Source of the DNA: Rhynochetos jubatus | Taxonomy: Eukaryota > Chordata > Aves > Eurypygiformes > Rhynochetidae | Assembly (NCBI GenBank): GCA_027574665.1 | Contig: CM050673.1 | Location: 7,239,420 to 7,303,419 of the forward strand | Direction of reading: 5' to 3' | DNA length: 64,000 nt | Shown: positions 1 to 13,700 of the stretch, piece after piece | How the letters are laid out: the number at the start of each line of letters is the position of its first letter | Numbering within the stretch: the first letter of the stretch is position 1 | The notes under the pieces: model-generated | The model's input: only the letters and a program-made list of their open reading frames with translations | Told to the model about the DNA's origin: nothing | The model's database searches: none | Position numbers and translations under genes: made by a program

Positions 1-69
1 CCTCATCACCCACATGCATTATTTTTAGGGTTTGTTTGCCTCACTTAGCTCCAGCTCCTTCTTTCTTAG

Positions 70-174
70 GGTGACAAGTCCTTCCCTCCTGCAGCCTCCC
101 AGGCGGCGCCCCAGAAACCACAGCCGTGCCAGGAGAAGCTTCCCCTTCGCGTTAACCAGTTCATTCACCAGCAG
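70..174 (+). CDS. Internal exon of an unidentified plus-strand gene
   Basis: A pyrimidine-rich acceptor (ttctttcttag) precedes 35 open codons that end in CAG before gtgatg. The frame enters and leaves in phase 0. The peptide is rich in Pro and Gln and ends VNQFIHQQ. If spliced to an acceptor at 1823/1824 the frame continues as HQQ-YWYEARLINSS, which is why I treat the two pieces as one gene. I do not recognise the family. The rest of the gene lies left of the window. The expected neighbour of CCR7 from mammalian synteny, TNS4, would be on the other strand and does not match. Confidence 0.45.
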
Positions 175-1823
175 GTGATGGGAAGCAGCGCCTGGGACGG
201 CACGAGAAGGGAGGGGACACAGCAGCGCCTGCTGTGAGGTGGATGGGAGCAACTGCATTTGGGGAGGCCTCATTGCAGTTTACCTCCCCCTAATTCCACT
301 TTACCTCCTGCCCAGCCCAGATCCGTTGGGCACCGAAGGCTTTTCTTAAAAATACAGACTAGCCCACGTGCATAGATAAAAAACGGGCAGGGAAGGAGTG
401 ATCAGCAGCGATACTTTGGAGCAACGAGGAGCCCAGGGCTTCTGAGAGATGGAGAGGTTTCCCACAAATACATGGAGAAGGGATTGCAGGAACCACCTGG
501 GGTCCACATGACTGTGGCTGGGTGGGAGATGTCCCTCCTGCTTTTGGTTTAGTTTATTGCAGACCAGTGGCCCCTTTCTGTAATGAGGGACAGGCTTAAC
601 TGACTTTGAAAAAGCCTGTGGTTGGTCCCAGTGAACTGTGAGAGGAAACTTCTTCCTGTGTCTTGCTGGTGAAAGGTACTGAAATGGGTTAAATCAATCC
701 TAGAAATGCACCTTTTATCTGTAACAGGTTATGGGATATTTGTGGCCTCAGGTGTGTCCTTGGGTGGTTGCTTGGTGGGCTGTTACTGGTTTGTATTAGG
801 GCTGTAAGTTGGAGTCTCTGTTTTCTTAACACGTAGGAACTTTCCTGTGCGAGGGCTTGTTCCGCAGTCATCGCGGGGGATTGTTAAAAGCAGGGTGGCT
901 CTTTGCCGATGCCCAGTTGTTTCGTATGCTGTGCGCTCTCGGTCAGAGCTCCTGTTTCTGCGGGCTGCATGTCTTGTACACATGAGCTCCTGGGCTCCGG
1001 GCAGTTGAGGCTTTGACCTGGTTGTGGTAAGCGAGACCTAATGTTTATTTAAAGAGCTGGGGTTTAGACTGTTATTATCTAGAGTTGTGTTGCGGTGCCG
1101 TGGTGCTGAGATGTTCTTTATTGCTGCGTGAACCTCTGGGCCGGATGCTGAAACTAGCCTAATACTTTCTCTCTAGGGTGAAACCATGAGCAACGCCCAT
1201 TGTTTAGTGAAAGCAGAAATGGTCTTCAGTTTTGGCACTCAAATGTAAAGCTTCATCTTCTGGTTTTCGTCGAGGTTCCTTCCTCTTTGATTCCATGGTT
1301 GCAATTACAAGACACTTTTTGTGAAGGATATTGATCATCCCTGTGTGCCTTGAGGTATAAATTAACTGGAAAGGTCAGGAGGAAGTGTTCTGTGCACGTG
1401 AATCATGCCATGTTGGCCTGTTTGAGTTGCAGAGCTGGACTGGATGGACAGCCCATCTCAACCGGCATGGTAACTACTGCTCTTCGTTGGTACGTAGGTG
1501 TTCTGCCCACCAGCGCTGCGGTCACTGCCTCTCCTGGGACCAATTTGCACAGTAATACTGTATTTCATTACTGACTTTTTAAATTTAAAAGCGAACAGTA
1601 AAATGTTACAACATAAAGGCTTTTCACATAAGTGTTGATCAGTAGCCATCAGGTCTACCCTGAACTGGAGTAGTGTTAAGGAATTTGGGTTAATAATTAA
1701 AATAAAGACAATTATTTAATCTGTTGATGACTTGTTTACCGTATAATTCATCAACAGATGAAGTAAATAAACTTTTTTTTCCCTACTTAGTTTACTTTAC
1801 ATGCTTGTTATCCTGCAGGGCAG

Positions 1824-1955
1824 TACTGGTATGAAGCTAGGTTGATCAACAGCTCGCGACCAGACCAGAAAGATGAACGACTGATATGCACAAGAAACTT
1901 CCTATGGAGGAAACAAATGGATAAACGAAGGTATTGTTTTTTTAAATTGTTATAA
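1824..1955 (+). CDS. Second exon, possibly terminal, of the same unidentified gene
   Basis: After the acceptor tcctgcagggcag the frame reads YWYEARLINSSRPDQKDER and then LICTRNFLWRKQMDKR. It is strongly charged, has one long open frame, and its composition looks like real protein. At 1930/1931 there is a weak donor (gtattg). If it is not used, the frame runs 8 more codons to TAA at 1953-1955, and an AATAAA lies about 100 bases downstream near 2051, so this may be the last coding exon. A second acceptor choice at 1818/1819 would break phase with exon 70-174. The family is unknown to me. Confidence 0.45.
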   Translation, partial: YWYEARLINSSRPDQKDERLICTRNFLWRKQMDKRRYCFFKLL

Positions 1956-4563
1956 TTTATTTTCCACAAATAGCAAAATACAGTCAGTTTTCAGACTTCA
2001 GTGGGAAATTCAAGTTAGGATCTTAGGCCAGTGTTAACATGATTCATCTAAATAAATGGCAAATTGGTTCTGTCTGTTTAAAAAAAACCCAACAACGAAA
2101 GCCATGCACCCTGAATTCACTGCTGCCTTGTGGAGGAGGCACCAGCTGCAGCCATCCCAGCTGATGCTTTTAGTATCTCATCTCTGGAAGCTGCTGCGTG
2201 TTTTCCTATTTAGAATTCCTATTTGATAAAGCCCTGAAGAGTTTTCAGCTTGTGGAAGGGGAATGGCTGGTGTCAAACAGGAGACAAGTACAACTGCGTA
2301 TTTTGGTGAAGCAATTTTCCTTGCTAGAGTAAGTTAGGTGGATGTATTTTGCATAGTAATTTTTAGTTAAAGCAGTGTATTTTCAGGGTACATTCATGTA
2401 TACATTTAATTTTTTCTGTGTAAAGCAGCTTTACATATATGAGTCTACATTAAGAATATATCGTTACTGATGGAGAAAACTTAAAAAGACTCTGTATTAT
2501 GGGTGTCCCTTGCTCTGGCAGGGTGCTCGCTAGCCGAGTGCCTTGATTGAGCAAGGACTGTAGGAACAAACCGAGAACAAACGACTACTCAGTGTCAGTT
2601 GTAACCCCCAGTTTCACAGGACAGAGAAGCAGCACTTCTGTACACGTTACGTGGGCGTTATAAAAGAAAACGTGTTCAACAGTTGGATTCGATTGTACGT
2701 AAGCGTAGACAGGCAGTGCGGAGCAGAATGTGAATTCCTGAACCCCAGCTCTTGGCAAAATCCCATACCCCGGAGCCAGATGGTTTGGGAAGAATTTATT
2801 TAATTATGATGGCAGCCACGTGTGGTAGTAAGAAAGTATAAATGTCTCTTTAGTAAGTGTGTTTTGCCCCTCATGTCCCCTGGAACATGCCCTGCAGTGT
2901 CCCCAGAACTGCTCTGGGGCGTGAGACTGTCCGAGCCCGCTCCTGCCCAGCACCAGGGGTGGCTCCTGGCCAAGGCCTTTCGCCGTTGAGCCTGGCTGCG
3001 GGCATTAGAGCTCGCAAGTCAGTAACAAGACACGCAAACGATGGCAGCAGCTCCTCCCTGGTTGACCAGTTCCCAGGGTGTTCATCTGTTGGTAGGAATC
3101 TCTGCTCTTGTAGTAAAAGCACCAACTGGCATTACATTCTGGGCTTCTTTTCAAGGTCTTATTTTACAGGACAACAATTTGTTGTTCAGCTGCCATGTTC
3201 CTTTCAAGTAGGTGACCCTGGCAGTGATCTCCAGCACGTGACCGTCCTTTGCATTTTAACTGAACCACAGTGAATGGCATCTTTATTAGCGCTGGCACTA
3301 TGAATGGAAAATAGGTTTTCAGATAGCTTATAAGTGAAATACGTACCTGACTTGTCAGCCAGCTGCTAAAGTCCTTCTAGAAAGATAGGCTGATTGGGAA
3401 GGGAGAAGAAAACCCACATTCTTGTTTATCTCTTGAGGTCAGCAAGCAATAGCGCGTTTGGCCCCCACGCGTATGTGAAAATCGGCAGATAGTGTCCGCA
3501 GCAGCCCATAGCGCTCGGTACGAGCAAGCTTCAGATCCCGGCAGGCTGAAGTGGTTGGACCGTGGGCACAACTATATCCTGAATTCCAACGCCGTGCCTG
3601 AAGACAGGCATACGGATTTTCCCTGAGTGTGAATCTTTACAATTCTGAGGGTTCGGGCACCAGTCCCGTGAAACATACGCTTTGTATCGAGCGAGTGAGC
3701 CAAGAGTCCTTCACGTCAGGGGTAGGGATGACGCTGGGGCAGGCTGGGTGGCCGAGTGGTAAAAATCTGTGTGCAGCACCTGGCTGGCTGGGTGCAGAAG
3801 TACCTGTTTCCTGGGTTAAGGTTGTACGTTTGGTGACTGGAAAACCTTCGGTTATTTGGAGCTTGTAACTAATTTGTGTGTGCAGAAGGTTTGAATCCGA
3901 ACCGCGGTAGCTCCCCCTGCGTCAGCCTTGTGCAGGCAGATGCCCTTTTCTGAAGCTAAAGCAGACAATTTCCAGTGTGGAGCAGAATTTCTAAAGAATT
4001 CAAGCCAATGTCGGGATGGAATAACTTGTGCTCCTTAGGATGCACATTCTTTGTAGGTGAAACGCCGGATACGGGCAGAGGTGAAGTGGAATTTGTGCTT
4101 TTCCCGACAAATGTTGAGTTTGCTGAGTTACTGAAATAATGTATAATATATGTACGGATTTAGTATTCGTTATGGAAATTTCTCACTTTTCGTGGGGGAA
4201 GGCAGAGCGGAGTTGCGTCCTGGGATACCTCACAGCTTATATTGTGTATTGGATTCAGCTCGGAGCCTGAGGCTGCTGGTGCTGTTTGGGCTTGACAGAG
4301 TCAGTGCATCGTTTTTGTAGGTAAGGAAGAGCAATAGTCGTCTTGTTAAAGCAATGTTCAAAGCCACGATGACACTCTTGGAAGTTGAGCTCTAAAACAA
4401 GCAATTCTGTTGTACAAATGTCTGTCTTGGTATTTATCACTTTTAGGGGAAATGTTCTATTTTGAGCATTTCTCATTTTGACTGGGAAAGACTAAAATAA
4501 AGGTGAAATGGCACAATAAATTCTAGACTCACCGGTCTCCCTTGCTTTGCTGTTAGTCACAGC
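1956..4563. other. Spacer between the left-edge plus-strand gene and CCR7
   Basis: I see no convincing coding sequence here. Short open frames (for example 2857-3273 and 3629-3868) have no splice context or recognisable protein. Two AATAAA signals on the plus strand near 4495 and 4513 face a minus-strand AATAAA (plus tttatt) at 4564-4569. This is what two convergent transcripts ending here would look like. Confidence 0.4.
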
Positions 4564-4569
4564 TTTATT
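4564..4569 (-). terminator. Candidate CCR7 poly(A) signal
   Basis: AATAAA on the minus strand lies 181 bases past the CCR7 stop codon. It would give a short 3' UTR; a longer one ending further left is not excluded. Confidence 0.35.
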
Positions 4570-4749
4570 GAGCTGTCTCTGTCCATGCGAGTATTGGCTA
4601 GCAGTGCTCGTTGACCGAAATACGGAGAGGGTTTCCCTCTTAGAGCTGCCTTCCCTGCAGTAGTGGCAGGTCTTGCTCTACCAGTCATTCAGAACAGAGG
4701 AAGTGTACAAAACTCTTCCAGCTTGGTCAAAGCCTGCCTGGAGCTGGGC

Positions 4750-7700
4750 TTACGGGGAGAACGTGGTGGTTGTCTCTGTCTCCATGGCAAAGGAGAACCT
4801 CTTGCTCTCGCGGCAGGTGGAGAGTTGCCAGAGCCGCTCCTGGCTCAGGCAGCCCAGCTCCTTCAGCAGCTTGAAGAGGTCGTTGCGGAATTTGACACCG
4901 ATGAAGGCGTAGAGGAAAGGGTTGAGGCAACATCGGAAGCAGGCGAGAGTGTAGGTGATGTCATCTGCCATGTCAAGCTTCTTGCTCTCCTCGCACGAGC
5001 TGGTGTGGTTGAAGGCTGAGATGGTCTTGGCCAGCATGACGCCATTATAGGGCAGCTGGAAGATGACAAAGACAATTACCACGGCGATGATGACCTTGAT
5101 GGCTTTATTCTTCTCAAAGTTGCGGGCCTGGAGTAATGTCTTGATGATGATGAGGTAGCAGACAGACATGACCAGCAGGGGAACTAAGAAGCCAAAAACC
5201 ATTTGGGACACTTTGATGCCAGTGTTGAAGGTCTGCAAGTCATTAGCGATGATGGAACAACGGGGATGGTTGTCCAGGTTATTTACACCACTGTGAACCA
5301 GCTCAGGGATTGAGAGGATGAAGGCCAGGAGCCAAATGAGGACACACGTGACTTTGCTAATGAATATCATCCGGGGACGGAAGCGGTGGGCTGAGGCAGC
5401 CTGGACGATGGCAAAGTACCTGTCGATGCTGATGGACAGGAGGAGCAGCATCCCGCTGAAGAAACTCATTTTGCAGATGCAGTAGACGGCTTTGCAGGCA
5501 AACTCCCCAAAAAGCCAGTACATGGCTGCGCTTGTGGCCCAAAAAGGGAGGGTCAGCAGGAAGAGGATGTCTGCCAGAGCCAGGTTCAGCAAATAGATGT
5601 CCGTCATGGTCTTGAGCCTCTTGAAGTAGATGTAGGTGAGCATCACCAGCCCGTTCCCCAGCAGCCCCGTGAAGCAGATGAGGGAGTACATGGCTGGGAG
5701 GAAGGCGGCGCGGAAGTTACGGACTTCCTCCTTCTCACACAGGGTCTCGAACATGGTGTAGTCGATGGTGGTGTTGGAGTCATAGTCATCGGTGACGTTG
5801 TTCCCGGTGCAGAACTAGAACAAGGAAGAAGAGGAGAGCGTGTTGGGACAGGCACTGTCCCCCTCCGCGGCCGTGTCGGGAAGGGAGCCTGGTGCTGGAG
5901 TACTAAGCCCAAGTCCCAGGGAGTTCCCAGGCACTGGCTTGTGGCAGTGTCATTACCAGAGTTGGCAGGGTCTTGTGGCTGAAACCATTTCCCATAAGCA
6001 TGTGGAGTTTGGGTTTTTTAGGGCGTCTTAGGGTGGGAATTCCACTCAGTGCTCAGACACAGGAACACCTGCAAGCTCTCAAACATGTGGCTGCTTTCCG
6101 GAGTGTTTCAGGACCCATGTAGGGCTGTATGTACAGTCAGCTGTCGGATGGACTGGGAAAGATAACACATCCATCAGCGTTCTCAGATAACGCGTCCGTC
6201 AGCGTTCCCCTCTCAGCAGGGGTAACGTTTCCTCGTGGCTGACTCTACTCGTTTGGCATTTTCTAGCTTGGCTATTCCCTCCCCTCTCTCCCCTGCGATG
6301 CTCCCGTTGCTCCTGTCCCATCTTGCTTGTGACAGTGCTAGAAGAGGGCTGCAGCGGATGAGTTCGTCACCAGCAGCAGCCTGGCACGGCGAGCACCGGT
6401 GTCCTCCCGGGCTTCCTGGTCCTGCTGCCGCCCCTGGCAAGCGGAGAGGCTGCTGAGGGGCTGGAGCAGCCCTGAGAGCCAAGGGCTCTGTGGGAAGATC
6501 AAGCTGGAGCCTCCCTGGGCTGTTTTCTCTGCTAAACTAAGAGGTGCCATTGAGACTGAGAGGAAACAGGGCAAGTGAAGCAGGAAACTGTTACCGTGCT
6601 GGCGCGGACACGTTGCTGGTGTCTCATTGAGGTCCCTGCCCTGATGTAAGTTCTGATTATTCTTGTTTCATCTTCCTACATTGCCATAACCTACAGGGCA
6701 AAGCGAGTTTGTGGTATCTATGCCCTGCTTTTTTGTCACTTATTAGTCTCCAGTCCCTGCTCTCCACTGCACAGAGATGAAAGGTTTCCCCTGGATACCT
6801 CTGCCTGTTATCAGTGAGTATCTTAGCGTGCGCTCCATCTCGGGCAGGCTTGGCTTTCACCACATCCTGCCTGCTCACTGGAGGCATGCCGCCAGAAGTG
6901 AAAGGGAAAAGCAGCGGGCTGCAAACTCTCCCTGCTCTGCTGAGCCTCTTGGAGTCTGAGCTGGGGGCTGCGGCGCAGCGGAGGCTGCTCCTGTGGTTGT
7001 GGGAGTGCGGCTCCGGAGCAGGTCACAGCCCAGCTCCGTGCTTTGGGTTCTCCTTCCCGCATCAGATTTACTGTGAGCAGGAACAGGCAGAGGAGGATGC
7101 TGAGCTCTTCCTCCTTGGGCACATCAGCTCTTTGACACTGACCTCAGGTAAAGCCCAGCGCTTTGACCTGGTATTTCCAAAGAATAACAAGCTGGCTTTT
7201 CTCAAGCACCTGGCGTAGGACACTCCTGGCTTTCCTGAAAATGCTCATTTTGGTGCTAGAAGGAGGCCTGGTTCTAAGAGCTAGATCATCTTAAAATCAC
7301 GGCGTACATCACTGGTGCTGTTCTTGTCATTCCTTTCATTTGTGTTCCCGCTGGCCCCACTCTGCTCTCTCACCGCCCACCCCCGTACGCGCTGGACCCG
7401 TGGTGTGAGCAGCCGTGTCCCCGCACGTCTCTGCGAGGCTGTGGGTGGCTGCTGTTTGCCTCTCAGAGATTTTGAGATCTCTCACTGCCCACGTCACGAA
7501 TGCAGCTGGATCTCAACAATCTTGTTTTTCACATCTTACCTGGAAAATTAGAGGAAGGCTGAAAACAAGGGTGACCTTCAGCTGCTTCCCTGCAGAAGAA
7601 GGAGACACTGGGTCAGTGTTAGCACTTGAGGGGGGGTTTCCACACGATTGCTTTGAAAAAGCAGTGCTTGACCATGGCATTTTCAACCCTGCAAAGATCC

Positions 7701-10700
7701 CCACAGCTGGGCCAACTACACCCTGGTGTAGATGCTAACAAGATAACCCAGGGACACATAAGAGGGTCCTGTCAGAGCACAGGTGAAGTCTCAGGAGTCT
7801 GGGTGCCCCCAGTTTCATCTGTAAAGGCTGATGGCTAAAGGCAGTCAGCAGCCTGTGCCTTGTTCTGAGCTGTGAGGGAGTGGACTACTCAGCCCGTGTG
7901 AAAACCTAGAGCTGTGAGTGCAATAAATCTGGCCCAGCTGCTCCCTGACAGTGTGGTGGCAGCACTGCAGAAGAGGAAAGCTCTGCTCCCTGCAGGATAT
8001 ACCTGACTGAAGCTGGCTGAGATTTATTGCTTGTCTCTAAATGTCAGCGTTGGCTCCTGCTGCTTCGGGATGTGGAGACGCAGGACGCTGACAGCTGGGA
8101 GGAAAAATTAAGTTCGGAGCCAGATGTGATAATGGTGAGAGCAATCTCAGACAAACAGTTCTTCCTGCTGTGGTTAGGAGAGGCACAGAGGCCAGCGAAA
8201 GCTTTCTCTTCGCTCTGTTTAAAGCATGTAGCAGTGTTTACCTCAGACAGTTGTGACTGAAAGTTGCTCGGGCTGGAAGGTGATCTGACAACTAATTGGG
8301 AGAAAGCCCTTGCCTCTGGCGTGAGCAGATGTGTCCTTCCTTGAGGGAGAGCTGGCGTCTGCCGTTTGGAGCTTAACGCTGCTCCTTCTGGGATGTCTCT
8401 GGGCACTGGCTGGTTCCCTGTGCTGCAGCCCTCACTTCCCTGCCGATATCCAGGATCACTGAGCAAGGCTGGGGCAGAGGCAGGAGAAGCCTTTGGCTTC
8501 AGCTGCCTGTTTCTTCTAGGGAGCGTGGCTTTCTCCCTGTGGGTAAGCCTGTTTGTTCATAAGCTCCTCTCATTCCTTTGCCCCGCGCGTGCTTTGCACC
8601 CTGTTGTACGCAGCTCTGCTCTGCTCCTTTGCAGAGCTGCTTTGCACCCTTCCCTGCTCTGCCAGTCTCCTGGTCAGGGGTTGCACTGGACCAGGATGAT
8701 GAACTTCCCCTGCTTCAGGTAACTGCAGCCGTTGTGCCAGCATCCCCGCGTTGGCACGTGCGATAGCATCGGTACTAACTGAAAGTTCCTTTCGTGTCCG
8801 TGATTGGAGGTGCCTGTTTGTACATGGAGGGTGGTGTGTGGGTGAGAGATCCTCAGCCACATGTGAAAACAGCTCGTACTGCTCATCCCCAGAGCCTGTA
8901 TGTGAGCTTCCTACTGGCTTGCAGAACTTGTGCCTGGCCTTCCTCCCTTACTCATCTTTTATACAGCTGGGTGCTTAGTTATGTTCACACACCCCTCACC
9001 TCCTCTGACTGCCGGGGGAATCTGCGGAGTGGAATAGCACACTGCTGTGCAGTTACGGTCAGGAATGGAGCAGGCCAAGGTTGGCTGTTGGGGGGCAACA
9101 GGTCTAACTGCTGCTGTCTGTATTTTCAGTAGGTCTGGTGGCTTTCTGACCAGTCCCAGACTGCAGGAAGGGGTTTGGTGAGCATCTGGTGTAGCCGTCT
9201 CTCCCTTCAGTCTCTGCTTTAACTTCTGTGTCTGACACACAGGAAATACAGTGAGAGCTCAAGCCACTTAAACTTGCTGGGTGAACTTAAGCCAGACTGT
9301 AATTGCCCTTCCTGCCTGGGACACAGGCACGGGGTCCCTGACCTTGGCAAAACCAGCCACTTGAGTCTTTGGAGTTCTTTTCCACCTTCCTAATAGCCTG
9401 GTTTCCAGTGACTCCTGGAGCTGGTGCCTATGTCTGCCTGTGCCTGGTGGTGGAAGCTCATTATGTGTCCTAGCCTGTCACACCGGGCAGGGGCTGGGGC
9501 CTCAAACTTCCTACAGGCAGTATAAAAAGCAGGCAGGGAGAAGGGCCACAGAGGAAAGGCACCAGCTTAAATCACATCACAGCATGGTTTGGGTGGGAAG
9601 GGACCTTAAAGCCTACCCAGTCCCCCCCTGCCATGGGCAGGGACACCCTCCACCAGCCCAGGTTGCTCCCAGCCTCATCCAGCCTGGCCTTGGATACTCC
9701 CAGGGATGGGGCACCCACAGCTTCCCTGGGCAACCTGTCCCAGTGCTCCCCACCCTCTCTGGGAAGAACTTTTTCCTGATATCTGATCTAAATCCGACGC
9801 CATCGGTGCATTGCTCCCCTCATCACTCGGTTTGCATGTCAGGGGTCTCATGCCACGGACACGTGGTTCCTTGTGCCAGCCTGATCACACCACGGCTGGC
9901 CCTGGGTGCTTGGCCCCTGAGCATGTACCGTCTTCCCCTCCTTTTTGTTCCATCTCCCCATCAAGCCCCAGAACCAGCCCAACCCATACTTAATTCGAAA
10001 CCTGGTGAGAGCGCAGGGCGTTGCTGTTCTGCTCTTTTCTTTCTCAGCACCCCGATGTGCCTAACGAAATAGGGCTGATAAAGTGACTCAACTAACGATC
10101 CCGAAACAGTTCAGTAAGTGTCATTCCTTTGAAGATCTTCACACTTTTTTTTCTCTGTTGCTGTTTCAGGTGTCTTAAATGTCAAGTCATTTTCAGTATT
10201 AAAAAAACCCACTTGTGCTGTTTCTTCTCTCCCCCATCCCCCCACTCAGCTTACGCGCTCGCAAAGCCATAACCAGCATGGCGGTGCAGCCTCGTGGTCC
10301 CTCCGCACCAGTTCGGTGAGCGAGTCCCTGCATCACCAGTTTCAGGTGGACTGGCCGATACTCACATCTTCCCCGTGTGCTCTGAAGGGTCTGGAGAGGG
10401 AGGGAGGGGGGAGCAGCAGCAAACGCTTTGCGGAGAGGAAATGAGGCGCGCTCTGGAGTTTAACAGGTAGTTTTAGGTGGCTTGCTTTACTTTTTCTTTC
10501 TTTCTTTTTTCCTCTCCCCTCTGGCAGTTCTCTGCTGTGGGTATTTTCCTCAAGTTTTGTTCCTCAAAATATCAAGAATAAAAAAACCCCTCTCAAAAGT
10601 CCCTGCAAACTGAACTAGAAACCTCGTTTATAAAAAGACAACACAAACCCGCTGCAGAAGATGAGTCAGAGTCGTTGCAGAGCCCCGTGTCAGCCCCCAG

Positions 10701-13700
10701 GTCCCCCGGCGGGCGATGCGCTGCTGTGCTGCAGCTCGCACCAGCTCCTGCAGGCCCTGGGAAGGTGTGGGGAGAACTGCTCCACGATGGGAGAGGGGAC
10801 AGCAGTTTTGAAAGTCTTACTGCATAGAGTGAGCACAGGGGGTGGGATTCATCCCACTGACATCTGGTCAGTTGTTTAGGTTCCCTTGATAGCACAGGCG
10901 AAAAAATGGGTGGTTTTAGGCACGGTCCAGCTGTCCTGGGGTAGCAGCTAGTTCATGCCATGCTGTGGCAGAAGGGTGGGTGGGTATGTTTGGACAGCTG
11001 AAGCCCGTCCTGTTGATCTGAATCTCCCTCAGCATCAGCAGCTAACCTTAAGCAAGATAAGGGGAGCTGCTGTAGCAGTGAATCCCCCCAGGTGAGCCCA
11101 GAAAAACTTCAGACAGTAAGAAATACTTGGTAGCAGAAAGTCTGCCCCGAGGAGGAGCAGAAACACAACCTGGTGGGACACAGAACCCTGCAGGACAGAG
11201 CCCGAGGTCAGCTCCTCCCTGAGCAGGTCGGGCTCTGACCAGAGCCAGCGTGGAGGAGCAGCTGCTGGTGCTGGGAACACATGGTGTGAAAAGCGGGAGT
11301 CGGGAATGTGTTGGGGAGCGTTGGCAAAGCCGAGCAAACCTGGCTGAACCCTCCTGGTGAAAGCATGTTTTTCTGTTGGCTAAAACCACAACGTGAAAGT
11401 TTCGGTCTCGAGCACCTTAGCACATGTGTAGGCAGCGAGTAACGTGCTGTTTATATCTTTCAACGTGTACCAGTTTCTAGTGCCTCTTCACTATCGGTGT
11501 AGTAGGTTTTGGGGAAAGAACCGACTACTTCTGAGAAAAATTAATCATACTTCAGTGGTATCATGACTATTGGCAGTTAATGGTGCCTGTTCTCCTCCCC
11601 CTTTCCCTAAACTTCTCACAGCGGGCAGAGGAAGGAGACCATCATTCTGGGAGTTCACAGACCCAGTGGAACAGAATTTTATTTCATGTGTTCGCAGACC
11701 TGTTGCAGAAGAAAGTTAGTAACTATCTGCCTCCGCCCCTTTTAGGAAACTGTGAATCAAAAGACAAGATAAGCAGAGATAAGCAAGTTAAGAATGAATT
11801 TTTCAAGTGAGCCAATCAAGTTCATAGAATCCCAGAACCTCAAAGCCCACCCAGTCCCACCCCCTGCCATGGGCAGGGACACCTTCCACTAGCCCAGGTT
11901 GCTCCCAGCCTCATCCAGCCTGGCCTTGGACACTCCAGGGATGGGGCAGCCACAGCTTCTCTGGGCAACCTGTTCCCACCTGTTCCAGGTTCCTGTATAA
12001 CCATAAGAAAACCAAAAGGCAATAATGCTGTGCATCTGCCAGTGCTGTGAAACACTTCTGGAATGTTCCTCTGAAATACAGCAGCAGAAAACCCAAAGCG
12101 GGAGAACTGTCATACACTTCTTATCAGGTTCCCACTAATTCTCTTCTTCCTGTCATAATTAACCTTTACCACTTAGCTAAATCAGAGTAATGGCTGTCCC
12201 CCAGATACCGAACCCCCTAAACCCAGGAACCTACAAAGCACCTGCACGATGTTGCAGAGGCCAAAAGTTTGAAGGGGGTGATGGGTGGTGAATAGGTCCA
12301 GCTGGGTTAGGAGGTGTTGGGTTGAATGCAGATTCCAAAATTCAGGGATTTCCTAAGCCTTTGATGGCTAGAAGCTGCAAGGATGCATCCAGGAGAATGC
12401 ATCCCTTCCCTTCCCTGCCTGGGGGGTCCTGTGGGGCCCAGCACCTCCAGTTGGCCCCCCTGCAGCATCCCCCAGGTCACTGCGGAGGCCGGGAGACCCC
12501 GAGCTCCCCTTCCCCACTCAGCGCAGGCTTCAGCACCAGCCGCACTGTACGTGGCTTCACGTGTGGCCACAGCACGTGGAGCACCCCTCTGCTTAATCCA
12601 GAGATCCCAGCAGACCCTTCAAGAGGAGAAATCCCTGCCTGGAAAATGAGGAGTAGTTTGGGAGCTGAAACACTGGGCAGAGAGATGGATAGAAGTGGTT
12701 GTTCCCCGGCTATACCGGACCAGCTCTCTGGGCGATCCTGCGTGAGTCGCTGCAAGTTTTTGCATCTCGCCCTCTTCTTTTTTGAGGAAATTAATTCTCC
12801 CTGTTGTGGTGCTACAAGGCTGAGGCACCTGCAGGGAATTGGGGTGCTCAAAGCAGCGTACTCACAGACTGTCTAGTTCTCCCTGCAGCACCTCACGCAG
12901 GACACCTACTCCTCCTAGCCTGGGGAACCCACTCACATCCCAGTTAGAGCTCCGACTTGAAAATGTCCCAGGGAAGAGGCAGCAATGTCTCCCATTTCAT
13001 CCTGTTAGAAAGCTTAATTCATCACACCTGGAACCAGGCTTCACTGGGATGAGCTCCGTGACTACTGTCCCACCGCTCCCACGCTCCGTACAGCCGCGCT
13101 GACCACGCTCTGCCCGAGAGGTACCGCTTGTGCAATCCCAGTTTGGTTTCTCTGGTTGTAAGCTATCGCCTTCATCCCTCTTCCCTGCGCCTCCGTCACA
13201 CTGGGATTAGGTGTTTGCAAATATTTGAGCGATAAAACCCCCCAATACAAGCCAAAAAAGGAGTAAATCATAGTCTTAGAGGGAAGAGGAGCCTGCACCT
13301 CATCTGCCACATCTCCGACCCACAGTGCCGTTCCCCTCCTACCTACTGGCGCCGGGTCGCTGGTGCCTGCGGAGGGAACGGTAACGCGCGGCAAAAGAGG
13401 GTTCAGAACTGTCAGCGAGAAACGGAAACAAACTGCCTTGTGCCTAATGGGATGTCATGTGCCGGAGGGAAGAGGCTTCTCGCTTGCTCTTCCCCACGTG
13501 CGTGGCGACGTGCAGTCCGTGGCAGCACGGACTGTGGAACTGCGCTGCCCCAGGGCTGATCCAGCTCCGAGCAAACCCAAACCCCTAACGCCTGCAGCAG
13601 TTTTGTTGCTGCTGTGAAGTTACTCAGTAATAGAAACAATTTGCATGAGGCTGCAGAGACGTAGCTAACCATACACTGAATTAAGGTGTTGCCGGGGAGG

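Noticed and set aside
3749-3905. tRNA-like words: gggtggccgagtggt and, 130 bases on, ggtttgaatccgaacc
   Set aside because: The A-box-like and T-arm-like pieces are too far apart for a Ser or Leu tRNA, and no 3' acceptor strand pairs with the 5' end.
7066-7124. Hydrophobic minus-strand stretch LSILLCLFLLT considered as the CCR7 signal-peptide exon
   Set aside because: It has no good acceptor, and its size does not match human exon 2. The segment at 7540-7589 matches in sequence, length and phase.
9440-10072. 210-codon open frame on the plus strand
   Set aside because: Its middle is an antisense CR1 tail, and the remainder has no splice or domain support.
12322-12876. 184-codon plus-strand open frame in CCR7 intron 1
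   Set aside because: No recognisable domain. A comparable frame exists on the opposite strand, and there is no splice context.
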